Shown: one piece after another, positions 6,568 through 12,752 of the stretch
Numbering within the stretch: the stretch's first letter is position 1
Layout: every line of letters starts with the position of its first letter
Source: Desulfobulbaceae bacterium
GTDB lineage: Bacteria > Desulfobacterota > Desulfobulbia > Desulfobulbales > Desulfurivibrionaceae
Assembly (NCBI GenBank): GCA_003517965.1
Contig: DOZO01000001.1
Location: 8,960 to 22,275 of the forward strand
Length of the DNA stretch: 13,316 nucleotides
Direction: 5' to 3'
Program-made: the position numbers and the translations under genes
The notes under the pieces: model-generated
Told to the model about the DNA's origin: nothing
Database searches by the model: none
The model's input: only the letters and a program-made list of their open reading frames with translations

Positions 6568-8352
6568 GTGAACCAGACTATTATCAAAGATCTTCGAGCC
6601 TTCCTCGAAATACTGCGTCAGGAAGACTCCCTGCTTGAAATTACCACCCCGGTTGACCCATATCTGGAGATTGCCGAAATCCATCGGCGGGTGATCGCGC
6701 AAGGCGGCCCGGCCCTGCTGTTCACCAAGGTCAAGGGCAGCAGTTTTCCGGTAGTCACCAACCTCTTCGGCACCGCCCGCAGACTGGAGCTGGCCTTTGG
6801 CAAACGCCCTCAGCAATTCGTGGCCGATCTGGTCCGGACGGCAGAAACCCTCATGCCGCCAAACTTAAGCAAAATCTGGGAGATGCGCTCATTATTAGGG
6901 CAGGCCACCAGGGTGGGCACTAAAAATATCCCGGCCGACAAGGCCCCTATCCTGGAAGTCTGTCAGACTCCCGCCCGGCTGGGCGAGCTACCTTTACTCA
7001 CCTCCTGGGCCACAGACGGCGGCCCCTTTGTCACCCTGCCCCTGGTCTACACCGAACATCCGGATGGCAAAGGCCACAATCTGGGCATGTACCGCATCCA
7101 GCGCTACGATGATCAGACCACCGGCATTCACTGGCAGATCCACAAGGGCGGCGGTTATCATTACCATGCCGCGGAAAGCCGTAACGAATCCCTGCCCATG
7201 ACCCTGTTCATCGGCGGGCCGCCCGCCCTGATGCTGGCCGCCATTGCCCCCCTGCCGGAAAACATCCCGGAGCTGATGCTCGCCTCCCTGCTGCTTGGTG
7301 AAAAACTGCCCCTTACCCGCGATCCAGCAGGTGGCCATCCTCTGGTTGCTCACGCCGAATTTGCCGCCAAAGGCTTTGTCTCCCCCCACATGCGGCGGCC
7401 CGAAGGCCCCTTTGGCGACCATTACGGCTACAATTCGCTCACTCACGACTACCCGGTTTTTCATATTGAACGGCTGTACCATCGCCGCGACGCCATTTAT
7501 CCGGCCACGGTGGTGGGCCGCCCCCGGCAGGAAGATTTTTACATCGGCGACTATCTGCAGGATCTGCTGTCCCCTCTTTTTCCTCTGGTGATGAACGGGG
7601 TGCGCCAACTCAAGACCTTTGGCGAAACCGGTTTCCATTGCCTGGCTGCGGCTAAAGTCAGCAACCGCTACCCCCGCGAGGCCTTTGCCGCTGGCCTGCG
7701 CATTCTGGGCGAAGGTCAGTTGTCGCTCACCAAATTCCTGATCCTTACCGATGGCGAAATTGAGGTGACAGACTTCAAAAAGCTATGGATCCATGTGTTA
7801 GAGAGGATCAACTGGCAGACCGATCTCTTCGTCTTTGCCAATGTCTCCCAGGACACCCTGGACTACACCGGCCCCTCGGTAAACAACGGCTCCAAAGCCA
7901 TGATGATGGGCCTTGGCAAGGAGCCCCGCCGCATCCTGCCAGAGTCTTTCCACGGAGAACTACCCCAGGGCTGCGACCGGGCAGAGGCCTTTCTCCCCGG
8001 CACCCTGGTGGTCCAAGGGGAAGGCTTTAGCAAGCAACAGGATCTTCCCGCTCGTCTGGCCCATTGCCCAGCTCTGGCCGACTGGCCGGTGGTGATTCTG
8101 GTTGACAATGCCCAGACTGCCACGAAAAATCTGCAGGAATTTCTCTGGACCGTTTTCACCCGCTTTGAACCGGCGGCGGATATCCATGCAGCCGCAACCG
8201 AGGTGCGCCGCTTTCACCCCGGACTGACCCCGCCCATCATCTTCGACTGCCGCCTGAAACCTTGGTACCCGGAAGTTCTTGAGGTGGACGATAAAACCTG
8301 TCGCCTGGTGGACGGAAAAATCCACGATATTCTACCGCCCCGCTACCGCTGA
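6568..8352 (+). CDS. UbiD-family decarboxylase (probable quinone-biosynthesis type)
   Basis: UbiD-family enzymes decarboxylate aromatic or unsaturated acids with prenylated FMN made by a UbiX partner, which is not in this window. The 594-residue protein carries the cofactor and catalytic pattern: Asn171 and Arg176 in NLGMYR, the TTGIHWQIHKGGG block at 184-196, Glu264, and Glu279 and Asp284 in PEGPFGDH. These match the Arg-Glu-Glu/Asp network of Fdc1 and UbiD in order and spacing. It is about 100 residues longer than E. coli UbiD (497). Long forms of this kind are commonly assigned to menaquinone synthesis, either the octaprenyl-hydroxybenzoate-like step or the futalosine route, and I cannot separate these. 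The GTG start at 6568 is supported by AAGGAG at 6553-6558. No terminator hairpin follows the stop. Confidence 0.93.
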   Translation: MNQTIIKDLRAFLEILRQEDSLLEITTPVDPYLEIAEIHRRVIAQGGPALLFTKVKGSSFPVVTNLFGTARRLELAFGKRPQQFVADLVRTAETLMPPNLSKIWEMRSLLGQATRVGTKNIPADKAPILEVCQTPARLGELPLLTSWATDGGPFVTLPLVYTEHPDGKGHNLGMYRIQRYDDQTTGIHWQIHKGGGYHYHAAESRNESLPMTLFIGGPPALMLAAIAPLPENIPELMLASLLLGEKLPLTRDPAGGHPLVAHAEFAAKGFVSPHMRRPEGPFGDHYGYNSLTHDYPVFHIERLYHRRDAIYPATVVGRPRQEDFYIGDYLQDLLSPLFPLVMNGVRQLKTFGETGFHCLAAAKVSNRYPREAFAAGLRILGEGQLSLTKFLILTDGEIEVTDFKKLWIHVLERINWQTDLFVFANVSQDTLDYTGPSVNNGSKAMMMGLGKEPRRILPESFHGELPQGCDRAEAFLPGTLVVQGEGFSKQQDLPARLAHCPALADWPVVILVDNAQTATKNLQEFLWTVFTRFEPAADIHAAATEVRRFHPGLTPPIIFDCRLKPWYPEVLEVDDKTCRLVDGKIHDILPPRYR

Positions 8353-8380
8353 GCAAAGAAATTTTGTCTCCTCTTTCTCT

Positions 8381-8416
8381 TAAAGATTGACGAGCATTAT
8401 GCCGAATAGCTATGAT
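8381..8416 (+). promoter_or_regulatory. Overlapping sigma-70-like and sigma-28-like promoter motifs
   Basis: TTGACG (8387-8392) and TATGAT (8411-8416) are 18 nt apart, each one mismatch from the sigma-70 consensus. Overlapping them, TAAA (8381-8384) and GCCGAATA (8401-8408) resemble the flagellar sigma-28 elements TAAA and GCCGATAA, with a gap of 16 nt where about 15 is usual. Either would transcribe the gene at 8452. The sigma-70 reading is the safer one. Confidence 0.6.
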
Positions 8417-8451
8417 GAAAGTAGAGTAATACAAAATTATGAGGGCTGTCC

Positions 8452-8886
8452 ATGAAGATTACCGGCATTAGTGGCCAACAGGATGTAACAACCATCGGCA
8501 AGGGCCCAACCTCAGCCACAGGGCTCTCGTTTCAGAATATTCTCGCCCAGGAACTGGCCACAGCCAAGAGCCCAAGCGAAACTACAGCCATAGCCGCAGC
8601 TTCCGCCACTGCGCCAATCCCCGCAATGCTCAAACTGGACAGTCTTGGTCTGGCGGAAGACACCGTCAGCACCCTGGAAAAATTCAGCTCCGCCCTGGCC
8701 AATCCCGCTTTTTCCGCCCAGGATCTTGAGCCTTTTGCCGCAGCCCTTGAAGACGATACCGCAGCCCTGATCAGTCTGAAAAATCAGCTCCCGGGCAACA
8801 ACCCCTTATCCGCCCTGCTTGAGCGAATAGCCACCACTTCCTATGTCGAGGCTACCAAGCTACGGCGTGGCGACTATCATGCCTGA
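8452..8886 (+). CDS. Alanine-rich protein of unknown function
   Basis: I do not recognise this 144-residue protein with confidence. The first 60 residues are rich in Ala, Thr and Ser and likely disordered. The second half looks helical, with a repeated-looking LANPAFSAQDLEPFAAALEDD stretch and a C-terminus SYVEATKLRRGDYHA. It has no cysteine, no signal peptide and no membrane helix. A disordered N-terminus starting MKITGISG and a short helical end in RGDY recall small uncharacterised proteins in flagellar gene sets, but this is a loose resemblance. The ATG at 8452 has GAGGG about 6 nt upstream and its own promoter. It ends 46 nt before the pseudouridine synthase gene, with which it may share transcripts. 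Confidence 0.75.
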   Translation: MKITGISGQQDVTTIGKGPTSATGLSFQNILAQELATAKSPSETTAIAAASATAPIPAMLKLDSLGLAEDTVSTLEKFSSALANPAFSAQDLEPFAAALEDDTAALISLKNQLPGNNPLSALLERIATTSYVEATKLRRGDYHA

Positions 8887-8932
8887 CGCAGCTGTCGCGC
8901 TCTACCGCCCCTGATCCGCAAAGCAAACCTTC

Positions 8933-9646
8933 ATGCCCGAAGAACGTCTGCAAAAAATCCTGGCCAAGGCAGGAATCGCCTCTCGCCGCAATGCCGAAGA
9001 GTTGATCCGCCAAGGGAAAGTGACGGTGGACGGCAAGGTCATCACCGAAATGGGCTGTCGAGTTGACCCCCACACCCAGGTGGTCGCCTTTGAGGGCCGC
9101 CCCCTGTGTCGAGAAGAAGAAAAGATATATCTCCTACTCAACAAACCAAAGGGCTATGTAACCACCCTGCACGACCCACAAGGCAGACCCATTGTCTCCT
9201 CCCTGCTCACCGGGATCACCAGTCGGGTTTTTCCCGTGGGTCGCCTTGATTTCTACACCGAAGGCGCACTCATTCTGACCAATGACGGAGATTTTGCCGA
9301 ACGCATTCTGCATCCCCGTTTTGAAATTGAGCGAACCTATCAGGCAGAAGTGCGCGGCCTGCCAACCCATGAAAAAATCCACCTGCTTGAGGAAGGTCTC
9401 GAACTTGAGGGTAAAAAAACCTGGCCAGCGAAAGTAAGCATCATTGCCAAAGAACCAGCGACCACCACCCTGGAGATCACCATCCACGAAGGACGAAAAA
9501 GGCAGGTCCGCAAGATGTTCGAGGCCATCGGCCACCGGGTTATCGCGCTTCGGCGCATCGCTTACGGAAGATTACGGCTGGGCACCCTGCCAACCGGCCA
9601 ATACCGGCGGCTCACCCCAGCTGATCTTGAGCTTATTATTTCTTGA
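8933..9646 (+). CDS. rRNA pseudouridine synthase, RsuA/RluB/RluE/RluF family
   Basis: This enzyme converts a specific uridine in 16S or 23S rRNA to pseudouridine. The 237 residues start with an S4 RNA-binding domain (about 3-50, RLQKILAKAGIASRRNAEEL) and continue with the catalytic domain. This contains LLLNKPKGYVTT at 67-78, the catalytic Asp106 in GRLDFYTEGALILTNDGD, and HEGRKRQVRKMFEAIGH with the RQVR block. The pattern is closest to the RluB-like (23S rRNA) branch, but family members are easily confused, so I give no symbol. The ATG at 8933 has no clear Shine-Dalgarno sequence, yet it starts exactly where the S4 domain should and no better start is visible upstream. It lies between the unknown gene at 8452 and the HU/IHF gene. 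Confidence 0.95.
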   Translation: MPEERLQKILAKAGIASRRNAEELIRQGKVTVDGKVITEMGCRVDPHTQVVAFEGRPLCREEEKIYLLLNKPKGYVTTLHDPQGRPIVSSLLTGITSRVFPVGRLDFYTEGALILTNDGDFAERILHPRFEIERTYQAEVRGLPTHEKIHLLEEGLELEGKKTWPAKVSIIAKEPATTTLEITIHEGRKRQVRKMFEAIGHRVIALRRIAYGRLRLGTLPTGQYRRLTPADLELIIS

Positions 9647-9650
9647 TAAA

Positions 9651-9710
9651 AAATCATCTTTACAATTGAATAGTTAGCTGTTTAAGATGATTTATCGTAA
9701 CTATTTTTTT
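9651..9710 (+). promoter_or_regulatory. Two interleaved perfect inverted repeats with a T-run
   Basis: The first repeat pairs AAATCATCTT (9651-9660) with AAGATGATTT (9684-9693), ten pairs. The second pairs AATAGTTA (9669-9676) with TAACTATT (9698-9705), eight pairs, and runs into seven T (9704-9710). The left arm of the second lies in the loop of the first and its right arm lies outside, the geometry of an H-type pseudoknot or of two alternative hairpins. The hairpin plus T-run could end the pseudouridine synthase transcript. The repeats could equally be protein operators before the HU/IHF gene. Confidence 0.55.
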
Positions 9711-9734
9711 GCACTCAGAGAGTATAAGTTTCAT

Positions 9735-9755
9735 TTGAGCAGACAAGCTGCTCAA
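9735..9755 (+). promoter_or_regulatory. Perfect hairpin in the HU/IHF gene leader
   Basis: TTGAGCAG (9735-9742) and CTGCTCAA (9748-9755) are perfect complements around the 5-nt loop ACAAG, ending 35 nt before the start codon at 9791. There is no following T-run, so it is not a terminator. As DNA it is a dyad that could be a repressor or HU/IHF-autoregulation site; as RNA it is a stable leader hairpin. Confidence 0.6.
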
Positions 9756-9790
9756 CTCAGCTTTAAACAGTAGCACATCGGAGAAGGGCG

Positions 9791-10075
9791 ATGAACAAAT
9801 CGGAGTTGATCGAAGCACTTGCAGAAGAGATACACGTTCCCTTGCGGGACGCAAGTTCAGCCGTGACCACCATCCTGGATGCCATGAGCGATGCCCTGGC
9901 AAATGGTGACAGCATAGAAATCCGGGGCTTTGGCAGTTTTGTGGTCAAGGAATACGACTCTTATTTCGGTCGCAACCCGAAAACCGGCGAAAAAATCAAG
10001 GTCAAGCCGAAAAAACTGCCTTTCTTCAAGGTCGGCAAGGAATTAAAAGAACGGGTCAACAAAGCGACCGATTAA
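9791..10075 (+). CDS. HU/IHF-family DNA-binding protein
   Basis: HU and IHF are small dimeric proteins that bend DNA and organise the nucleoid. The 94 residues are the normal size. The N-terminal helices (1-40) are followed by GFGSF (46-50) and the beta-arm GRNPKTGEKIKVKPKK (60-75). Pro64 is the tip proline that intercalates in the DNA, and the C-terminus is LPFFKVGKELKERV. The arm and the ending resemble the IHF-beta-like members common in Desulfobacterota, but one sequence cannot separate HU from IHF. The ATG at 9791 has a strong GGAGAAGG just upstream. The leader carries strong inverted repeats, which suggests regulated expression. Its stop overlaps the stop of rimO on the other strand. 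Confidence 0.95.
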   Translation: MNKSELIEALAEEIHVPLRDASSAVTTILDAMSDALANGDSIEIRGFGSFVVKEYDSYFGRNPKTGEKIKVKPKKLPFFKVGKELKERVNKATD

Positions 10076-11433
10076 GCAGAGCCTTCTTCCTCTATCGTTG
10101 CCCCCATAATCTCACCCACTAAATCATAGGGGTGAGCCTCGGTAATCAGGACATCGACAATATCCCCAGGATTGCCTATCCCTGCATTGATATAAACACA
10201 GCCATCTACCTCCGGAGCCTGAAAACGAGTCCGTCCTTCTAACAAGAGATCGGTTTCCCGACTCAAGCCTTCAACCAGCACCTTTTCCACTCTGCCAACC
10301 ATGGCCTGATTCCCGGCAAGGGAGATCCCGCTCTGCAACTCCATTAGCCGCTGCCGACGTTCGACTTTTTCCTCTTCGCCGCATTGTTCGGGCATTTTAT
10401 AAGCGGCGCAGCCCTCTTCGTTTGAGTAAGCAAAGATCCCCACATGCGCCAATTTATGCGCCTGCATGAACTCGGCGAGCTGCTGCGCGTCCTCCTCGGT
10501 TTCCCCAGGAAAGCCAACCATGAAGGTCGTCCGGATAGCAGCCTGGGGCAGAATCGCGCGAATTCTCCCCAAGAGCGTCTCGATCTGCTGGCGGCCATAG
10601 GGTCTGTTCATAGCCTTCAACACCCGGTCCGACACATGCTGAAACGGGATATCCAGATAGGGAACAATTCTGGGATTGGCAGCCATGAACTCAAGAAGGG
10701 TGGCATTAACCCGGGTGGGATAGAGATAGAGCAGACGAAACCAGGGGATATCGCTTGCCGCCAGCAGGGCGCGCAACAACTCGACCAAGTGGGGAGCCCC
10801 GGGGCCAAGATCATGGCCATAAGCGGTAAGATCCTGAGCAACCAGGGTCAACTCCCGCACCCCGTTTTCTGCCAGCATCCCCACCTCATGCACCAGATCA
10901 GCAAGGCTGCGGCTGCGAAGATCCCCGCGCAGGGAAGGAATCAGGCAATAGGCACATCGGTTGGAGCAGCCTTCCGTCACTTTCATATAGGCCCGGTGCG
11001 CCGGGGAAGAGAGCTTGCGCGGCAAGGTGGAATCAAGCAGAAAAGTGGGCGGGGAAAGACGCACCGGCATTTTTTCCCCTGAAGCCAGTGCCTGCAATCT
11101 GCTGACAATGGCCTGGCTTCCCTCAGTACCAATAAAAAGATCGACCTCCGGCAGCTCCTTGGCCAGGTCCGCGCCATAGCGTTGCACCATGCAGCCTACC
11201 ACCACCAGTTTTTTTGCTGGAAAGCGTTCCTTGACCTCGGCCAGAGCCAGAATCTCCTCGATTCCTTCTTCCACGGCGGACTGAATAAAGCCGCAGGTAT
11301 TAACCAGCAACAGATCAGCCTCTTCGGCCTCCTCACAGGGGGCATATCCGGCCTCAACCAACAGGCCAAGCAAGAGTTCCGTATCCACCAGATTTTTGGG
11401 ACAACCTAGACTAACAGTAAAAAAGGTATGCAT
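10072..11433 (-). CDS. rimO: Ribosomal protein uS12 methylthiotransferase RimO
   Basis: RimO is a radical-SAM enzyme that methylthiolates an aspartate of ribosomal protein S12. The protein has 453 residues. The N-terminal UPF0004 domain opens with the RimO-type signature SLGCPKNLVDTE and supplies Cys11, Cys47 and Cys81 for one iron-sulfur cluster. Cys156, Cys160 and Cys163 in CSNRCAYC bind the radical-SAM cluster. The HPYDLVGEI ending belongs to the C-terminal TRAM domain. SLGCPKN rather than the MiaB-type motif separates it from the tRNA enzyme MiaB. Two ATGs occur in tandem (11436 and 11433); GAGG lies 2 nt from the first and 5 nt from the second, so I chose the second. The gene follows the nucleoside phosphorylase after 93 nt and ends against the HU/IHF gene with a 4-nt overlap of stop codons. 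Confidence 0.96.
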   Translation of the reverse strand: MHTFFTVSLGCPKNLVDTELLLGLLVEAGYAPCEEAEEADLLLVNTCGFIQSAVEEGIEEILALAEVKERFPAKKLVVVGCMVQRYGADLAKELPEVDLFIGTEGSQAIVSRLQALASGEKMPVRLSPPTFLLDSTLPRKLSSPAHRAYMKVTEGCSNRCAYCLIPSLRGDLRSRSLADLVHEVGMLAENGVRELTLVAQDLTAYGHDLGPGAPHLVELLRALLAASDIPWFRLLYLYPTRVNATLLEFMAANPRIVPYLDIPFQHVSDRVLKAMNRPYGRQQIETLLGRIRAILPQAAIRTTFMVGFPGETEEDAQQLAEFMQAHKLAHVGIFAYSNEEGCAAYKMPEQCGEEEKVERRQRLMELQSGISLAGNQAMVGRVEKVLVEGLSRETDLLLEGRTRFQAPEVDGCVYINAGIGNPGDIVDVLITEAHPYDLVGEIMGATIEEEGSA

Positions 11434-11526
11434 CATCGCCTCAATAATGGTGGACGCGCAAAAGAAAGGGAAAAATCACAGGATCACGATACAAAATAAC
11501 CCAGTTACCAACAAATATCCTAATAA

Positions 11527-12252
11527 TTATTCCGCAGATAAAGCACCGATACATTGCACAAGATCGTTCACCAAGCCCAGTGAACGCTGGCGAAACTCCT
11601 TGCTCTGAAAAGCAGGCTGCCAGGGATTCTGCCACAGCAAGTCGGAAACCACCATCACCGCGGCCAGCTCAACCTGACGGAAGGCCGCAACCCGAACAAG
11701 GGCGGAAAACTCCATCTCTACGGCAAGAATCCCCTCTGCGCCGTAACGGACAACCTTTTCCCTGGTCTCACGATAAAGGGCGTCGGTGGTCCAGACCGCA
11801 CCCTCCCGCAATTCTTTGCCCGTGCCGGCAAAAAAATCCTTCAGGGCCATACGCAATCGGGGCGAGGATTCGCTTGCCTCTGCCAGCGGATAATGTCCGG
11901 AGGTGCCCTCCTCACTGACGGCCCAGGTCGGCAACACCAGATCGCCCACCCCCAAGTCCGGCTGGAGCGACCCGCACCAGCCGCAGACAATGATCCGCTG
12001 CGCGCCAAGGGCGATAAGCTTTTCCAGGCAGATCACCGCCATGGGTGCGCCCACCGCCGGGCCTGCCCAGAACATGGGCGGGAATTGAGCAAGATAGAGA
12101 TTGCTGTGGAAAAGAAAATGCCGCGTCCAACCTTCGTGTTCGGCAATCCGCGACGCCTGCCTTGCCTCGGCAGGATTCAGCAGAAGAAGGCCACAGCTCG
12201 GAAGCTGCGGTTCGTTCTTGGCCCGAAAGGGCTGAATAACGGCTTCGTTCAT
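11527..12252 (-). CDS. Nucleoside phosphorylase family protein (PNP/UDP superfamily)
   Basis: Members cleave the glycosidic bond of nucleosides with phosphate or water. The 241-residue protein has the fold's landmarks in order: a glycine-containing segment AGPAVGAP (63-70), IIVCGWCGSL (87-96), GVGDLVLP (101-108), the EEGTSGHY block (114-121) typical of uridine-phosphorylase-like members, TTDALYRET (155-163), AVEMEFSAL (177-185) with the ribose-binding Glu, and VVSDLL (201-206) with the base-contacting Asp. The substrate is not certain; a salvage phosphorylase or a hydrolase in methylthioadenosine or futalosine metabolism are the options. The ATG at 12252 has only a weak GGGG upstream and sits just past the atpE terminator, so its transcription is unclear. 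The gene probably continues into rimO, 93 nt downstream. Confidence 0.85.
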   Translation of the reverse strand: MNEAVIQPFRAKNEPQLPSCGLLLLNPAEARQASRIAEHEGWTRHFLFHSNLYLAQFPPMFWAGPAVGAPMAVICLEKLIALGAQRIIVCGWCGSLQPDLGVGDLVLPTWAVSEEGTSGHYPLAEASESSPRLRMALKDFFAGTGKELREGAVWTTDALYRETREKVVRYGAEGILAVEMEFSALVRVAAFRQVELAAVMVVSDLLWQNPWQPAFQSKEFRQRSLGLVNDLVQCIGALSAE

Positions 12253-12273
12253 CAGCGGAGAACCCCAGAAAGC

Positions 12274-12307
12274 AAAAAAGGCCGCGAGGGGAAACCCCTG
12301 CGGCCTT
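12274..12307 (-). terminator. Strong intrinsic terminator after atpE
   Basis: On the minus strand AAGGCCGC and AGGGG pair with CCCCT and GCGGCCTT: 13 base pairs, one bulged base, a 3-nt loop, followed by a run of T. It lies 25 nt after the atpE stop and ends the a/c subunit operon. The next gene on the same strand starts only about 22 nt after the T-run. Confidence 0.93.
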
Positions 12308-12331
12308 ACAAACCTTAAATATTGTTACAAC

Positions 12332-12682
12332 TTACTTGAGCAACGGATTGGCGAACAGCAGGATCAGGGAGACAACCAGGCCGTAGATGGTCAGAGACTC
12401 GATCAAAGCCAGACCGATGATCATGGTCACGGTGATCTTGCCGGAAGCCTCTGGGTTGCGGGCGATACCGGAGCAGGCGCCGTTGATACCAGCGCCCATG
12501 CCGATACCACAACCAAAGGCGGCAACGCAAACGGACAGAGCAGCGGCAAGGCAGATCAGGGCAATATTTGCGCCGGACGCTACGGTGGTAGTTGCCGCCA
12601 TCATATCCGCGCCATGCTCAGCAGCCATGGCCACGGTAGCCATAGCCAAAACCATCAATACTGACAAAAATGCTTTCTTCAT
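12332..12682 (-). CDS. atpE: F-type ATP synthase subunit c
   Basis: Subunit c forms the rotor ring of the membrane sector and carries the ion. The 116 residues are longer than the usual 70-90 because an N-terminal MKKAFLSVLMVLAMATVAMA segment, signal-peptide-like, precedes the helical hairpin. Helix 1 is glycine-rich (GCGIGMGAGING, 57-68), the polar loop is ARNPEA (74-79), and the ion-carrying Glu95 lies in LALIESLTIYG of helix 2. The residue aligned with the sodium-ligand Gln of Ilyobacter is Met62, which favours proton use. Four cysteines (44, 52, 58, 70) lie in the first helix and loop, which is uncommon. The start at 12682 has GGAGG 7 nt upstream; the frame is open to 12865, but those residues are not c-like. 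It lies 70 nt after atpB and is closed by a terminator. Confidence 0.97.
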   Translation of the reverse strand: MKKAFLSVLMVLAMATVAMAAEHGADMMAATTTVASGANIALICLAAALSVCVAAFGCGIGMGAGINGACSGIARNPEASGKITVTMIIGLALIESLTIYGLVVSLILLFANPLLK

Positions 12683-12689
12683 CGTACTT

Positions 12690-12710
12690 CCTCCAAAAAA
12701 ATTTTTATAA
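12690..12710 (-). promoter_or_regulatory. AT-rich ribosome site of atpE
   Basis: On the minus strand TTATAAAAATTTTTTT runs directly into GGAGG, 7 nt before the atpE ATG. In E. coli a U-rich stretch before the atpE ribosome site raises translation to supply the many c copies per complex. The layout here is similar, so high translation is a fair inference. Confidence 0.6.
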
Positions 12711-12726
12711 TTGGCCTTCTTCATTA

Positions 12727-12739
12727 GTTCCCACGGAAC
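12727..12739 (-). promoter_or_regulatory. Short hairpin between atpB and atpE
   Basis: GTTCC (12727-12731) and GGAAC (12735-12739) pair around a 3-nt loop, between the atpB stop and the atpE ribosome site. It could stabilise the atpE message or separate its translation from atpB. It is short and may be chance. Confidence 0.3.
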
Positions 12740-12752
12740 CGGATACACGTAT

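Noticed and set aside
6994..7638. Open frame of 214 codons on the minus strand
   Set aside because: It is a shadow of the UbiD-family gene caused by GC-rich codons, with no ribosome site or family pattern.
12332..12682. Sodium-driven ATP synthase
   Set aside because: Glu95-Ser96 resembles sodium-type c subunits, but the helix-1 Gln ligand is replaced by Met62 and the next residue is Leu, so proton use is more likely.
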